Below, piece by piece: positions 8,185 through 17,028 of a stretch of 64,000 nucleotides of DNA. Source of the stretch: Actinomadura chibensis NBRC 106107 (GTDB taxonomy: Bacteria > Actinomycetota > Actinomycetes > Streptosporangiales > Streptosporangiaceae); the NCBI RefSeq assembly GCF_001552135.1, contig NZ_BCQP01000056.1, positions 1 through 64,000 on the forward strand. Direction: 5' to 3'. Every line of letters starts with the position of its first letter. Position 1 is the first letter of the stretch. Under the pieces are notes generated by a model, which did not search any database, was not told where the DNA came from, and saw only the letters and a list, made by a program, of their open reading frames with translations. The position numbers and the translations under genes were made by a program.

Positions 8185-10569
8185 TTGGCGGGAACATCCA
8201 GACGCTCCGACGGAAATCTGCCCCTTGAGCTGACCACGTTCGTCGGCCGCCGCCAGGAGGCGGCGGCGATCAGACGGCTGGTGTCCCAGGCGCGGCTGGT
8301 GACGCTCATCGGGGTCGGCGGGGTGGGCAAGACCCGGCTCGCCCAGCGGGTGGCCGCCGACCTGCGCCGCTCCTTCCCCGACGGCGTCTGGCTGGTCGAG
8401 CTGGCCGCGCTGCGCGATCCCGCGCTGATCGCCCAGGCGGCCGCCGCCGCGCTCGGCATCCACGACAGGTCCGCCGCGTGGCACGTGGACACCCTGTCCG
8501 AGCACGTCGCCGACCGGCGGCTCCTGATGGTGCTGGACAACTGCGAGCACCTGCTGGAGGCGTCCGCCGAACTGGCCAACGCGCTGCTGCGCACGTCCCC
8601 CGGGGTGCGCGTGCTGGCGACGAGCCGCCAGCCGCTCGGCCTCCCCGGCGAGCACGTCGTCGCCGTGGCCCCGCTGTCGGCGCCCGCGGGCGACGAGACG
8701 GCCACGGCGCCCGCCGACCTGGCGCGGTTCGAGGCCGTGAACCTGTTCGTCGAGCGGGCCGCCGCCGCGGCGCCCGGCTTCGTCCTGGACGAGGACAACG
8801 CCGCCGCGGTGGCGCGGCTGTGCGCGCGGCTGGAGGGCCTGCCGCTCGGCATCGAGCTGGCGGCGGTGAAGATGCGGGCGCTGTCGCCGCAGCAGATCGT
8901 CGAGCGGCTGGACGAGCGGTACGGCCTGCTGCGCACCGGCACGGCGGTCGGCGAGGCCCGCCAGCAGACGCTGGAGGCGCTGTTCGACTGGAGCCACGCC
9001 CTCTGCTCGCCCGACGAGCGGCGGCTGTGGGCGCGGGTCTCGGTGTTCACCGGCGGGTTCGGCCTGCACGCGGCGGAGGACGTCTGCTCCGGCGACGGGC
9101 TGGACCGCGAACGCGTCGCCGAGGTGCTCTCCGCCCTGGTCGACAAGTCGATCGTGGCGCGGGTGGGCGGCGGCGGCGACGGCCCCCGCTACCGGCTGCT
9201 CGACATGATCCGCGACTACGGCCGGCGGCGGCTCGCCGAGTCCGGCGAGGAGGAGCCGCTGCGCCGCCGCCACCGCGAGCACTACCAGCGGCTGGCGGAG
9301 CAGATCGCGGGGCAGTGGTTCACCGCCGAGGAGGTCGCGGCCGTCCACCGGCTCCAGGCCGAGTTCCCCAACCTGCGCGCCGCCCTGGACTTCAGCGCGG
9401 GCCCCGGCTCCGCGCCCGGGACCGACCGAGGCCGGGAGGGGCTGCGGCTGGCGACGTCGCTGTGGTTCGGCTGGCGCGCGGTGGGGCTCGTCGCGGAGGG
9501 GCGGCGCTGGCTGGAGCGGCTCCTGGTGGTCCATCCCGACCCGACCCCCGACCGGGCGCGGGCCCTGGTCGCCGCGGGCTGGCTGGCCGCGATCCACGAG
9601 GACCGCGCGGAGGCGGCGGCGCTGCTGGCCGAGGCCCGCGCGCTCGGGACGCGGCTCGGGGACGCGTCGGTCCTCGGCGACGTCGCCCAGTTCACCGCGC
9701 ACCTGGCGATGGACGAGGGCGACATGGTCCGGGCCGCGGAACTGCTGGAGGAGGCCCGCGCCGCGCACACCGCCGCGGGCGACCGGGTCGGCCTCGCGAT
9801 CACCCTCGTCCGGCTGGCCCTCGCGGTGTCCCAGCTCGGCGACGTCGCGCGCGCCTGCGAGCTGGCCGAGGACTTCCAGGCGCTGGCCGAGCGGCACAGC
9901 TCGCGCCGCCTGGACGCCTACGGCCGCTGGGCGCTCAGCGTGATCATGTGGCAGGCGGGGGAGCGGGACAGGGCCGACCGGGAGGCGCGGCACAGCATCA
10001 GGCTGCACTGGGCCGACGACGACCAGCTCGGGGCCGCCTACGGGCTGGAGGTGCTGGCCTGGGCGGCCGCCGCCGAGGGCCGCGCCGAGCGCGCCGCGTT
10101 CCTGCTCGGCGGCCTCCGGCAGCTCTGGCAGCGGACGGGCACGCCGCTCGCCGGGCACGGCTACCTCGCCGTCCACACCCGGGACTGCCGGGCCGCCGCC
10201 CGCCGCGCGCTGGGCGACGACGCGTTCGACCGCGCGTTCGCCAGGGGCGGCCGGTGCGGCCATGACGCGTTCGTCGCGTACGCGCTGGAGGAGACCCGCA
10301 AGGCGGCGCCGGCGCGGCCCGCGGGCGGCGCCGGACCGGAGCTGACGCCGCGCGAACGGGAGGTGGCGGGCCTCGTCGCCCAGGGCATGACCAACAAGCA
10401 GGTCGCGGCCGCGCTCGTCATCGCGCCGCGCACCGCCGAGGGCCACGTCGAGCACATCCTGACCAAGCTCGGCTTCACCTCGCGCGCCCAGATCGCCGCC
10501 TGGCACACCGCGAACCGCGCCGCCGCGGGGGCCGCCGCCGGTCCGCCCGAGACCCCGCGGGCCACCTGA
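8185..10569 (+). CDS. LuxR-family regulator with NB-ARC-type ATPase domain
   Basis: A 794-residue regulator. The N-terminal P-loop NTPase has Walker A GVGGVGKT (43-50) and Walker B LLMVLDNCEHLLE. A winged-helix/TPR-like middle follows, and the C-terminal LuxR helix-turn-helix reads LTPREREVAGLVAQGMTNKQ with AEGHVEHILTKLGF. This is the actinomycete LAL/STAND-like layout, in which ligand and ATP binding control DNA binding. The start is TTG at 8185, because a TAG lies in frame at 8155 and no other start codon intervenes; GGGACGG precedes it. Divergent from the IclR operon, it probably controls the ABC importer or the catabolic genes. A paralogous protein lies at 49.3-51.7 kb. Confidence 0.9.
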   Translation: MAGTSRRSDGNLPLELTTFVGRRQEAAAIRRLVSQARLVTLIGVGGVGKTRLAQRVAADLRRSFPDGVWLVELAALRDPALIAQAAAAALGIHDRSAAWHVDTLSEHVADRRLLMVLDNCEHLLEASAELANALLRTSPGVRVLATSRQPLGLPGEHVVAVAPLSAPAGDETATAPADLARFEAVNLFVERAAAAAPGFVLDEDNAAAVARLCARLEGLPLGIELAAVKMRALSPQQIVERLDERYGLLRTGTAVGEARQQTLEALFDWSHALCSPDERRLWARVSVFTGGFGLHAAEDVCSGDGLDRERVAEVLSALVDKSIVARVGGGGDGPRYRLLDMIRDYGRRRLAESGEEEPLRRRHREHYQRLAEQIAGQWFTAEEVAAVHRLQAEFPNLRAALDFSAGPGSAPGTDRGREGLRLATSLWFGWRAVGLVAEGRRWLERLLVVHPDPTPDRARALVAAGWLAAIHEDRAEAAALLAEARALGTRLGDASVLGDVAQFTAHLAMDEGDMVRAAELLEEARAAHTAAGDRVGLAITLVRLALAVSQLGDVARACELAEDFQALAERHSSRRLDAYGRWALSVIMWQAGERDRADREARHSIRLHWADDDQLGAAYGLEVLAWAAAAEGRAERAAFLLGGLRQLWQRTGTPLAGHGYLAVHTRDCRAAARRALGDDAFDRAFARGGRCGHDAFVAYALEETRKAAPARPAGGAGPELTPREREVAGLVAQGMTNKQVAAALVIAPRTAEGHVEHILTKLGFTSRAQIAAWHTANRAAAGAAAGPPETPRAT

Positions 10570-10613
10570 ACCGGACGCGGGACGGTCGATCGCGGCACCG
10601 GCGGCGGACAACG

Positions 10614-10628
10614 TTCCGCCCGCCGGAA
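10614..10628. promoter_or_regulatory. Operator-like palindrome TTCCG-N5-CGGAA upstream of liv operon
   Basis: TTCCGCCCGCCGGAA is a perfect 5+5 inverted repeat about 105 bases before the livM start. The surrounding 18-mer (10612-10629) is identical to 26623-26640 in the other catabolic promoter region. The size and symmetry suit an IclR-type operator. Which regulator binds is inference. Confidence 0.55.
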
Positions 10629-10732
10629 AACCTCGGTTGCGGTTCCGCCGCCCAGCGCCGACTGTCGCTGCAACCACATCGCAGCGCCGGTCGTTCGCCC
10701 GCGCTGCCAGGAACGGAAGGGGGTGAGCGGTT

Positions 10733-11722
10733 CTGAGACCCCACAACGCACCCGTCCGGGCGCTGCCGTCCGGGGCCGCCGCGTGGTGGCAGTTCGCCGC
10801 GCTGGCGCTGTTCGTCGCCGTCGCGCCGGCGGCCCTCGCGTCGACCGCCTACCTGAACCTGCTCACGCTCGCGGGCATCTGGGGCGTCGCCGCCGTCGGC
10901 GTCTCCCTGCTCGCCGGGCTGGGCGGGCAGTTCACCTTCGGCCAGGCCGGGCTGGTGAGCGTCGGCGCGTACGCGAGCGCCGTCGTCACCGTCCAGCACG
11001 GCGGGCATCCCCTGCTGGGCGTGCTCGCCGGGATCGCGATCGCGGTGGCGGTCGCGCTGGCGACCGCGCCGATCCTGCGGCTGCGCGGCTGGTACCTGGC
11101 GCTCGCGACGCTCGCGCTCGGCCACCTCGTCCTGCACCTGGAGGTCACGCTGACCTCCGTCACGAAGGGCAACGACGGGATCTCCGGCATCCCGCCGCTC
11201 GGCGCGTTCGGCGTGACGCTCGACGACGAGACCGCGTTCTTCGTGGCGGGCTGGAGCCTCGTCGGGCTGTGCATGCTGCTCGCCCGCAACCTGGCCGCGT
11301 CGCGGTTCGGGCGCGCCGCCCGCGCCGTCCAGGCCGACGAGGACGCGGCCCGCGCCCAGGGCGTCCCGGCGCTGCGCTACAAGACCGCGATGTGGGTGCT
11401 GGCCGCGGCGATGGCCGCGCTGTCGGGCAGCCTGTACGCGCACTACTCGCAGTTCGTCTCGCCCGCCGACTTCGGCGTCGACCATTCGATCACCTTGTTC
11501 GTCGCGGTCCTGCTCGGCGGGTCCCGGAGCGTCTTCGGCACGCTCGTCGCCCTGGCGTTCCTGCTGTCGCTGCCCGAGCTCGGCGGCGCGCTGTCCACGC
11601 CGCTGCTCACCGCGCTGGCCCTGATGGCCGTGTACGCGCTGTCCCCGGCGGGCCTCGCGGGCCTGGCGGAGCGGGCCGCCGCCGCCGTGCGGCGCGTGTC
11701 GAGGAGGCCCGGACATGCTTGA
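10733..11722 (+). CDS. livM: Branched-chain amino-acid-type ABC permease (LivM-like)
   Basis: An inner-membrane permease of the HAAT importer family, about 329 residues. It has many hydrophobic helices and the LivM signature GLGGQFTFGQAGLVSVGAYASA. The start is problematic. In this frame the TGA at 10724 is followed by no ATG, GTG or TTG until GTG 10955, which would delete the first two helices. The only full-length option is a CTG at 10733, preceded by GGAAGGGGGTGA. Alternatively GTG 10723 opens the gene in the neighbouring frame and a one-base shift near 10770 joins the two. It overlaps livG by 8 bases. In this neighbourhood the importer probably takes up an aromatic acid rather than leucine. 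Confidence 0.8.
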   Translation: MRPHNAPVRALPSGAAAWWQFAALALFVAVAPAALASTAYLNLLTLAGIWGVAAVGVSLLAGLGGQFTFGQAGLVSVGAYASAVVTVQHGGHPLLGVLAGIAIAVAVALATAPILRLRGWYLALATLALGHLVLHLEVTLTSVTKGNDGISGIPPLGAFGVTLDDETAFFVAGWSLVGLCMLLARNLAASRFGRAARAVQADEDAARAQGVPALRYKTAMWVLAAAMAALSGSLYAHYSQFVSPADFGVDHSITLFVAVLLGGSRSVFGTLVALAFLLSLPELGGALSTPLLTALALMAVYALSPAGLAGLAERAAAAVRRVSRRPGHA

Positions 11723-12467
11723 GATCGACGACCTCAGCGTGCGCTTCCGGGGCGTGCACGCCGTCCGCTCGGTCACCGCCCGCGTCGAGGAGGGGGCCGT
11801 GGTGGGCCTGATCGGGCCCAACGGGGCCGGCAAGTCCACCCTGGTCAACTGTGTCGCGGGGACGGTGCGGCCCGCCTCCGGCGCGGTCCGCTGGCGGGGC
11901 GCGCGGCTCGACCGGCTGTCCGGCGAGCGGATCGCGGCGCACGGCGTCGCCCGTACCTACCAGCACGCCCGGCTGTTCCACGGGCACACCGTCCTCGACA
12001 ACGTGATGACCGGCGCGCACCGGCTCGGCTCCTGCGGGATGCTCCGCGCGATGGTCCGCGCGCCCGGCTTCCGCCGCGACGAGACCCGCATCCGGGACCG
12101 CGCCGAGGAGGCCCTCGCCGCCGTGGGCGCGCACCACCTGGCCATGGCCGACGTCGGCGACCTGACCGCCGGGCAGCAGCGGCTCGTGGCGGTGGCCCGC
12201 GCGCTGGCGTCCCGCCCGGACCTGCTGCTGCTGGACGAGCCCGCGGCCGGGCTGACCGATGCCGAACGCGACGCGCTGCTCGCCGACCTGCGGCGCTACT
12301 TCGCCGAGCACCGGGTGAGCGGGCTCGTCATCGAACACCACCTGGGGTTCCTGATGGAGCTGGTGACCGACGTGATCGTGCTCGTCCGCGGATCCGTGCT
12401 CACGCGAGGGGCCCCGGACGACGTCCGGGCCGACCCCGCCGTCATCGAGGCGTACATCGGTGTCTAG
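11715..12467 (+). CDS. livG: ABC transporter ATPase (LivG-like)
   Basis: A 250-residue cytosolic ATPase. Walker A is GLIGPNGAGKST, the signature reads LTAGQQRLV (LSGGQ in most relatives), Walker B is LLLLDEPAAGL and the switch His is in VIEHHLGFLMEL. The 'ARTYQHARLF' segment matches LivG proteins. It overlaps livM by 8 bases and livF by 8 bases, so subunits should be made in fixed ratio. Confidence 0.93.
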   Translation: MLEIDDLSVRFRGVHAVRSVTARVEEGAVVGLIGPNGAGKSTLVNCVAGTVRPASGAVRWRGARLDRLSGERIAAHGVARTYQHARLFHGHTVLDNVMTGAHRLGSCGMLRAMVRAPGFRRDETRIRDRAEEALAAVGAHHLAMADVGDLTAGQQRLVAVARALASRPDLLLLDEPAAGLTDAERDALLADLRRYFAEHRVSGLVIEHHLGFLMELVTDVIVLVRGSVLTRGAPDDVRADPAVIEAYIGV

Positions 12468-13176
12468 TCGACTTGAGCTGCGCGGCGTCCACGCCGGGTA
12501 CGACGGCGCGACCGTCCTCCACGGCATCGACCTGACGGTGACCGCGGGCCGGGTGACCTGCCTGCTGGGCGCCAACGGCGCGGGCAAGAGCACCGCCGCC
12601 CGCGTGGCGGCGGGCCTGCTGGCCCCCGCCCGCGGGACGGTCCGCCTCGACGGCGAGGACATCACCCGGCTGCCCGCGCACCGCCGCGTCCCGCTCGGCG
12701 TGGTCATGGTGCCCGAGGGCCGCCACCTGTTCACCGAACTCCCCGTCCGCGACAACCTCACGCTCGGCGGGTACCGGCGGACGGCCGCGGAACGGCGCGC
12801 CGACCTGGACCGGGTCCTGGACCTGTTCCCTCAGCTCGCGGCGCTGCTGCGGCGACCGGCCGGGGACCTGTCCGGGGGCGAGCAGCAGATGCTCGCCCTC
12901 GGCCGGGCGCTGATGGCGAGGCCCCGGCTCCTCGTCCTGGACGAGCCGACACTGGCGCTGTCGCCGCTGCTGGCGCGGACCATCCTCGACCGGACGCGGG
13001 ACCTCGCCGACGGCGGCGTCGGCGTGCTGCTCGTCGAGCAGAGCGTGACCGGATCCCTCCAGGTCGCCGACACCGCGATCGTCCTGGAGAACGGCCGGAC
13101 GGCGCTGTCCGGCCCCGTCGCCGCCGTCCGCGACGACCCGCGGGTCGTCGCCTCCTACCTCGGAGGCGTCGTATGA
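12460..13176 (+). CDS. livF: ABC transporter ATPase (LivF-like)
   Basis: A 238-residue second ATPase of the importer. Walker A is LLGANGAGKST, signature LSGGEQQML, Walker B LLVLDEPTLAL. The VMVPEGRHLF segment is diagnostic for LivF. GTG start inside the end of livG; its stop overlaps the livH ATG (ATGA). LivF and LivG form the asymmetric ATPase pair driving the LivM/LivH channel. Confidence 0.93.
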   Translation: MSSRLELRGVHAGYDGATVLHGIDLTVTAGRVTCLLGANGAGKSTAARVAAGLLAPARGTVRLDGEDITRLPAHRRVPLGVVMVPEGRHLFTELPVRDNLTLGGYRRTAAERRADLDRVLDLFPQLAALLRRPAGDLSGGEQQMLALGRALMARPRLLVLDEPTLALSPLLARTILDRTRDLADGGVGVLLVEQSVTGSLQVADTAIVLENGRTALSGPVAAVRDDPRVVASYLGGVV

Positions 13177-14099
13177 CGACCCTGCTCCAGCTCACGTTCG
13201 CCGGGCTCAGCCTGGGCGCGGTGTACGCCCTGATCTCCCTCGGCTGGACGGTGCTGTTCCAGGTCGCCAGGATCTACAACCTGGCCCAGGGCGCCTTCGT
13301 GGTGGTGTCCGCGATGACCTACATCGCCCTCGCCGACGACCTCGGCTGGCCCGTCCCGCTGGCCGTGGCCGGGGCGCTCGCCGTGTGCCTCGCGCTGGGG
13401 CTCGCCCTGTACGGGGTGATCCTCAACCGGCGGACGGCCCGCGGCGAGGCCGGCCCGATCGTCATGTCCCTCGGGTCGGCCCTGGTGATCGCCGAGACGC
13501 TCCGGTACCTGTGGGGCGTGGACGCGCGGACGGCGGCGGCGTTCCTGCCGACCGGCCCGGTGCGGATCATGGGGGCCACCGCCGTCCCCCACGCCATGCT
13601 GCTCTGGACGGGCACGGCCGCGATGTTCGGCGCCGCGTGGCTGCTGTTCCACCGGACCCTCCTCGGCAAGGCGCTGCGGGCCTGCGCGGAGAGCGCCACC
13701 GCCGCGCAGGTCGTCGGGATCGACCCGCGCCGGATGCGGCTCGCCGCGTTCGGCGTCGCGGCCCTGTTCGGCGGCGTCGGCGGGATCCTGCTGGCCCCGC
13801 TCATCGCGGTCAGCCCCCACGAGGTCCTGCCGCTCGGCATCTTCGGCTTCATCGGCGCCGTCGTGGGCCGCTGGCGCTACCTGCCCGCCGCCGCCGGGAG
13901 CGTCCTCCTCGGCCTCATCACCAGTTACGCGGGCGGCTACGGCGCCACGTCCTGGCAGAACGCGGTGCTGTACGGGTCGGTGATCGCCGCCCTGCTCACC
14001 ATGCGGCAGCGGCGCCCGGGACACCGCCCGCTCTCCGGCGTCCGGGGCCTCGTGCGCAGGGGCGACCGGACGCCCGTCACCGAGGCCGCCGGTCCCTGA
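13173..14099 (+). CDS. livH: Branched-chain amino-acid-type ABC permease (LivH-like)
   Basis: A 308-residue inner-membrane permease with about eight hydrophobic helices. It begins LLQLTFAGLSLGAVYALISLGWTVLF, the standard LivH opening, and has YNLAQGAFVV and the EAA-like loop LRACAESATAAQVVGIDP. It pairs with LivM. The operon order M-G-F-H followed by the binding protein differs from the classical J-H-M-G-F order but keeps all parts. Confidence 0.93.
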   Translation: MTTLLQLTFAGLSLGAVYALISLGWTVLFQVARIYNLAQGAFVVVSAMTYIALADDLGWPVPLAVAGALAVCLALGLALYGVILNRRTARGEAGPIVMSLGSALVIAETLRYLWGVDARTAAAFLPTGPVRIMGATAVPHAMLLWTGTAAMFGAAWLLFHRTLLGKALRACAESATAAQVVGIDPRRMRLAAFGVAALFGGVGGILLAPLIAVSPHEVLPLGIFGFIGAVVGRWRYLPAAAGSVLLGLITSYAGGYGATSWQNAVLYGSVIAALLTMRQRRPGHRPLSGVRGLVRRGDRTPVTEAAGP

Positions 14100-14170
14100 C
14101 CCGGCGGCCCTCCCGACTCCACACCCGACCTCTCACCCGACCCCGGCCCCGGCATGCCTTGGAGATCGCC

Positions 14171-15346
14171 ATGACCATCACACATCGTGACCTAGCCGTC
14201 ACGCTCACCGCACCGGCGGCGGCCGTGCTGCTCGCCGCCGGATGCGCGGCGTCCGCCGGCGGCGGCGACGGACCCGTCGACCTCGGTGTGATCATCGAGC
14301 GGACCGGCCCGCTCGCGGCGCTCGGGCTGCCCGAGCTCGACGCGATCAAGCTGGCCGTCAAGCAGGTCAACCAGGCGGGCGGCGTCCGCGGGCGGACCGT
14401 CCGGCTCGTCGTGCGCGACTCGGAGTCGCAGCCCGCCGTCGCCGCCGCGGCCGCCCGCGAGTTCGCCCGCCGCAAGGACGTCCCCGCCGTGCTCGGCACC
14501 GCCACGGGCGCCGGGTGCGCCGCGGTGAACGCGGTCCTGGAGCCCAAGGGCGTCGCGCAGTTCTGCCTCTCGCCGATCGCGACCCGGGTCAAGCCGCTGA
14601 TCTTCTGGGCGCAGGGCTCGCTGGACGACTACCACGTCTTCCTCACCCCCTACTTCGCCCACAAGGGCATGACGCGGATCGCCCTCGTCCGCACCGCCGA
14701 CGCCACCGGCGACGCGATGGAGAAGATCGCCCGGGATCTCGTGGCCCGCGACCCCAAGATGACGCTGACCGGGGTGGAGACCTTCCAGTCCGGCGCCACC
14801 AACGCGCAGACCCAGCTGATCCGGCTGCGGGAGGGCAGGCCCGACGTCGTCATCGCGGGCGCGTCCGGCGCGAACCTGCTGCCGATCGCCCAGGGCATGA
14901 ACGCGCTCGGCATGAAGATGCCCCTGGTCGTCGGGCACGGGGCGGTGGTGCACTCGGTGCTCGACCTCGTCAAGGGCTCCATGGTGGCGGGCGGCATGGT
15001 GGCGGGCGTCCACTGGGTCAACCTGCCCGACGCCGAGATCCCCGCGTCCGTCCCGAACCGGGACCTGATCCTGAAGTTCCGCGCCGCCTGGCAGGCCGAG
15101 TACGGGAAGCCGACCGGGCACTCCGAGGCGGCGGCGTTCGACGCCGCCGGGCAGGTCCTCGACGCGCTGAAGGCCGGGGCCGGGACCGGCAAGGAGATCG
15201 CGGCGCACATCGAGCGGACCAAGTTCGTCGGAGTGCTCGGCGACTACGCCTACACCGGGTCCGACCACCAGGGCCTCGGCTACGTGCCCGGCATGCTCCG
15301 CTTCGGCGGCGACGGCCGGTTCCACCTCGAATACCTCGCGAAGTGA
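14171..15346 (+). CDS. ABC transporter substrate-binding lipoprotein (LivJ-like, Peripla_BP_6)
   Basis: A 391-residue exported solute receptor. A signal peptide ends in a lipobox (LLAAGC, Cys about 23), so it should be lipid-anchored outside the membrane. The mature part is a type I periplasmic-binding fold (VDLGVIIERTGPLAALG...AIKLAVKQVN). Relatives next to ring-hydroxylating genes often bind aromatic acids. ATG at 14171 with GGAG upstream. It completes the five-gene importer and lies 13 bases before the ferredoxin reductase gene, tying uptake to the first catabolic step. Confidence 0.92.
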   Translation: MTITHRDLAVTLTAPAAAVLLAAGCAASAGGGDGPVDLGVIIERTGPLAALGLPELDAIKLAVKQVNQAGGVRGRTVRLVVRDSESQPAVAAAAAREFARRKDVPAVLGTATGAGCAAVNAVLEPKGVAQFCLSPIATRVKPLIFWAQGSLDDYHVFLTPYFAHKGMTRIALVRTADATGDAMEKIARDLVARDPKMTLTGVETFQSGATNAQTQLIRLREGRPDVVIAGASGANLLPIAQGMNALGMKMPLVVGHGAVVHSVLDLVKGSMVAGGMVAGVHWVNLPDAEIPASVPNRDLILKFRAAWQAEYGKPTGHSEAAAFDAAGQVLDALKAGAGTGKEIAAHIERTKFVGVLGDYAYTGSDHQGLGYVPGMLRFGGDGRFHLEYLAK

Positions 15347-15359
15347 GGAGGCGACGCCG

Positions 15360-16607
15360 ATGGCGACCACGCCGACCTATGTGATCGTCGGCGCGGGCCT
15401 CGCGGGCGGCCGCGCCGCCGGGACGCTCAGGGCCGAGGGCTTCGACGGGCGCGTCGTCCTCGTCGACGCCGAGCCGCATCCGCCCTACGAGCGGCCGCCG
15501 CTGTCCAAGGAGCTGATCCTCGGCACCAAGCAGCCCGCCGACGCCCGGGTGTTCCCCGAGTCCTTCTACCGCGACAACGACATCGACCTGCTGCTCGGGA
15601 CGGGCGTCGCCCGGCTGGACCCGGCGCGGCGCCGGGTCGAGCTGGCGGGCGGCGGGACGATCCCCGCCGACAAGGTGCTGCTCGCCACCGGCACGCGGCC
15701 CCGCCCCCTGCCCGTCCCGGGGGCCGACCTCGAAGGCGTCCACCATCTGCGGACGCTGGACGACGCGGCGGCGATCCGCGCCGCGCTCCTGGCGGGCGGC
15801 GCCCTCGTCCTGGTCGGCGGCGGCTTCATCGGGGCGGAGCTGGCCGCGTCCGCCCGCGCGCTGGGCAACCCGGTGACCATGATCGAGCTGGACGACCTGC
15901 CGATGCGGCGCGTCCTCGGCCCCGGCATCGCCGCGCCGCTGACCCGGCTGCACCGCGAGCGCGGCGTCCGCGTGCTCACCCGGACGGGCGTGGAGCGCAT
16001 CGAGGGCGACGCCGCGGGCCGCCGGGTGCGCCGGGTCGTCACCACCGGCGGGGAGGCGATCGACGCCGATCTCGTGGTCGTCGGGATCGGCGTCCGGCCG
16101 AACGACGAGCTGGCCGCCCGCGGCGGCCTCGACGTCGGCGACGGCGTGCGGGTCGACGCCCGCTGCGTCACCTCGCACCCGGACGTCTACGCGGCCGGGG
16201 ACGTCGCGCGCCACCCCAACCCGGTGCTCGGCGAGTCGGTCCGGCTGGAGCACTTCCAGAACGCGCAGGACCAGGGCATCGCGGCCGCCCGCTCCATGCT
16301 CGGCAAGGCCGAGCCCTACGCGCCGGTGCCCTGGTTCTGGTCCGACCAGTACGACCTCAACATCCAGATGTCCGGCCACCCCCGGCCCACCGACGCGGTC
16401 GTATGGCGCGGCGAGCCCGACGAGATGCGGTTCACGGCCTGCTACCTGCGCGACGGCGTCCTGGTCGCGGCGATCGGCGTCAACCGGCCGCGGGACGTGC
16501 GGGCCGCCACCCGGCTCATCGCCGGGCGCGCGCGTCCCGATCCGCGCCTGCTCGCCGACGCCGGCGTCGACGTCCGTCACACGATCACACCGAAAGAAGC
16601 ACGATGA
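15360..16607 (+). CDS. Ferredoxin reductase component of ring-hydroxylating dioxygenase
   Basis: A 415-residue FAD/NADH enzyme of the BphA4/rhodocoxin-reductase family. The FAD site is GAGLAGGRAAG at the N-terminus, the NAD site VGGGFIGAELAASA in the middle, and DVYAAGDVARHPNP the second FAD motif. The C-terminal domain (WSDQYDLNIQMSG) docks the ferredoxin. It moves electrons from NADH to the Rieske ferredoxin encoded immediately downstream (ATGA overlap). It presumably serves both Rieske oxygenase pairs, as no other reductase is nearby. Confidence 0.94.
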   Translation: MATTPTYVIVGAGLAGGRAAGTLRAEGFDGRVVLVDAEPHPPYERPPLSKELILGTKQPADARVFPESFYRDNDIDLLLGTGVARLDPARRRVELAGGGTIPADKVLLATGTRPRPLPVPGADLEGVHHLRTLDDAAAIRAALLAGGALVLVGGGFIGAELAASARALGNPVTMIELDDLPMRRVLGPGIAAPLTRLHRERGVRVLTRTGVERIEGDAAGRRVRRVVTTGGEAIDADLVVVGIGVRPNDELAARGGLDVGDGVRVDARCVTSHPDVYAAGDVARHPNPVLGESVRLEHFQNAQDQGIAAARSMLGKAEPYAPVPWFWSDQYDLNIQMSGHPRPTDAVVWRGEPDEMRFTACYLRDGVLVAAIGVNRPRDVRAATRLIAGRARPDPRLLADAGVDVRHTITPKEAR

Positions 16608-16954
16608 CCAGCCAGGACACCACCTCCGAGCTCGTCCGCGCCTGCGCCGCGAGCGAGTTGCCGCCCGGCGAGATCCGGCGCGTCCCCACCAACCCGCCCA
16701 TCGCCGTCTACAACCTCGACGGCGAGTTCTACGCCACCGCCGACCTGTGCACCCACGGCCTCTCCTCGCTGTCCGAGGACGGCTACCTGGAGGACGGCGA
16801 GATCGAGTGCGGCTGGCACCTCGCGCGGTTCTGCGTCCGGACCGGCGCCGTCAAGGCGCCGCCCGCCTCGGTCCCGCTCGCCACCTACGCGGTCCGCGTC
16901 GTCGACGGCGACCTGTACGTGTCCGTCCCGCCTCCCGGCGCACCCGCCCGCTGA
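16604..16954 (+). CDS. Rieske [2Fe-2S] ferredoxin
   Basis: A 116-residue soluble Rieske ferredoxin. Cluster ligands are C49 and H51 (LCTHG) and C69 and H72 (CGWHLARF), the CxH...CxxH pattern of dioxygenase ferredoxins such as BphA3. It relays electrons from the reductase to the oxygenase alpha subunits at 19.3 and 23.7 kb. It is the last gene of the plus-strand unit and is followed by a strong hairpin. Confidence 0.95.
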   Translation: MTSQDTTSELVRACAASELPPGEIRRVPTNPPIAVYNLDGEFYATADLCTHGLSSLSEDGYLEDGEIECGWHLARFCVRTGAVKAPPASVPLATYAVRVVDGDLYVSVPPPGAPAR

Positions 16955-16988
16955 AACCGCCCGCCCGCTGAAACCGCCCGCCAACGCG

Positions 16989-17018
16989 AAAGGCCCCGGC
17001 CGTTCGGCCGGGGCCTTT
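16989..17018. terminator. Bidirectional hairpin terminator
   Basis: The arms AAAGGCCCCGGCC and GGCCGGGGCCTTT are fully complementary around a GTTC loop. The hairpin lies between the convergent ferredoxin (plus) and SDR (minus) genes. The terminal A and T runs allow it to work in both directions. Confidence 0.9.
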
Positions 17019-17028
17019 CGATTTGGGG

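Noticed and set aside
8113..10746. An 877-codon minus-strand frame opposite the LuxR regulator
   Set aside because: Composition artefact, rich in Arg/Gln/Gly without domains; the plus strand carries Walker and HTH motifs.
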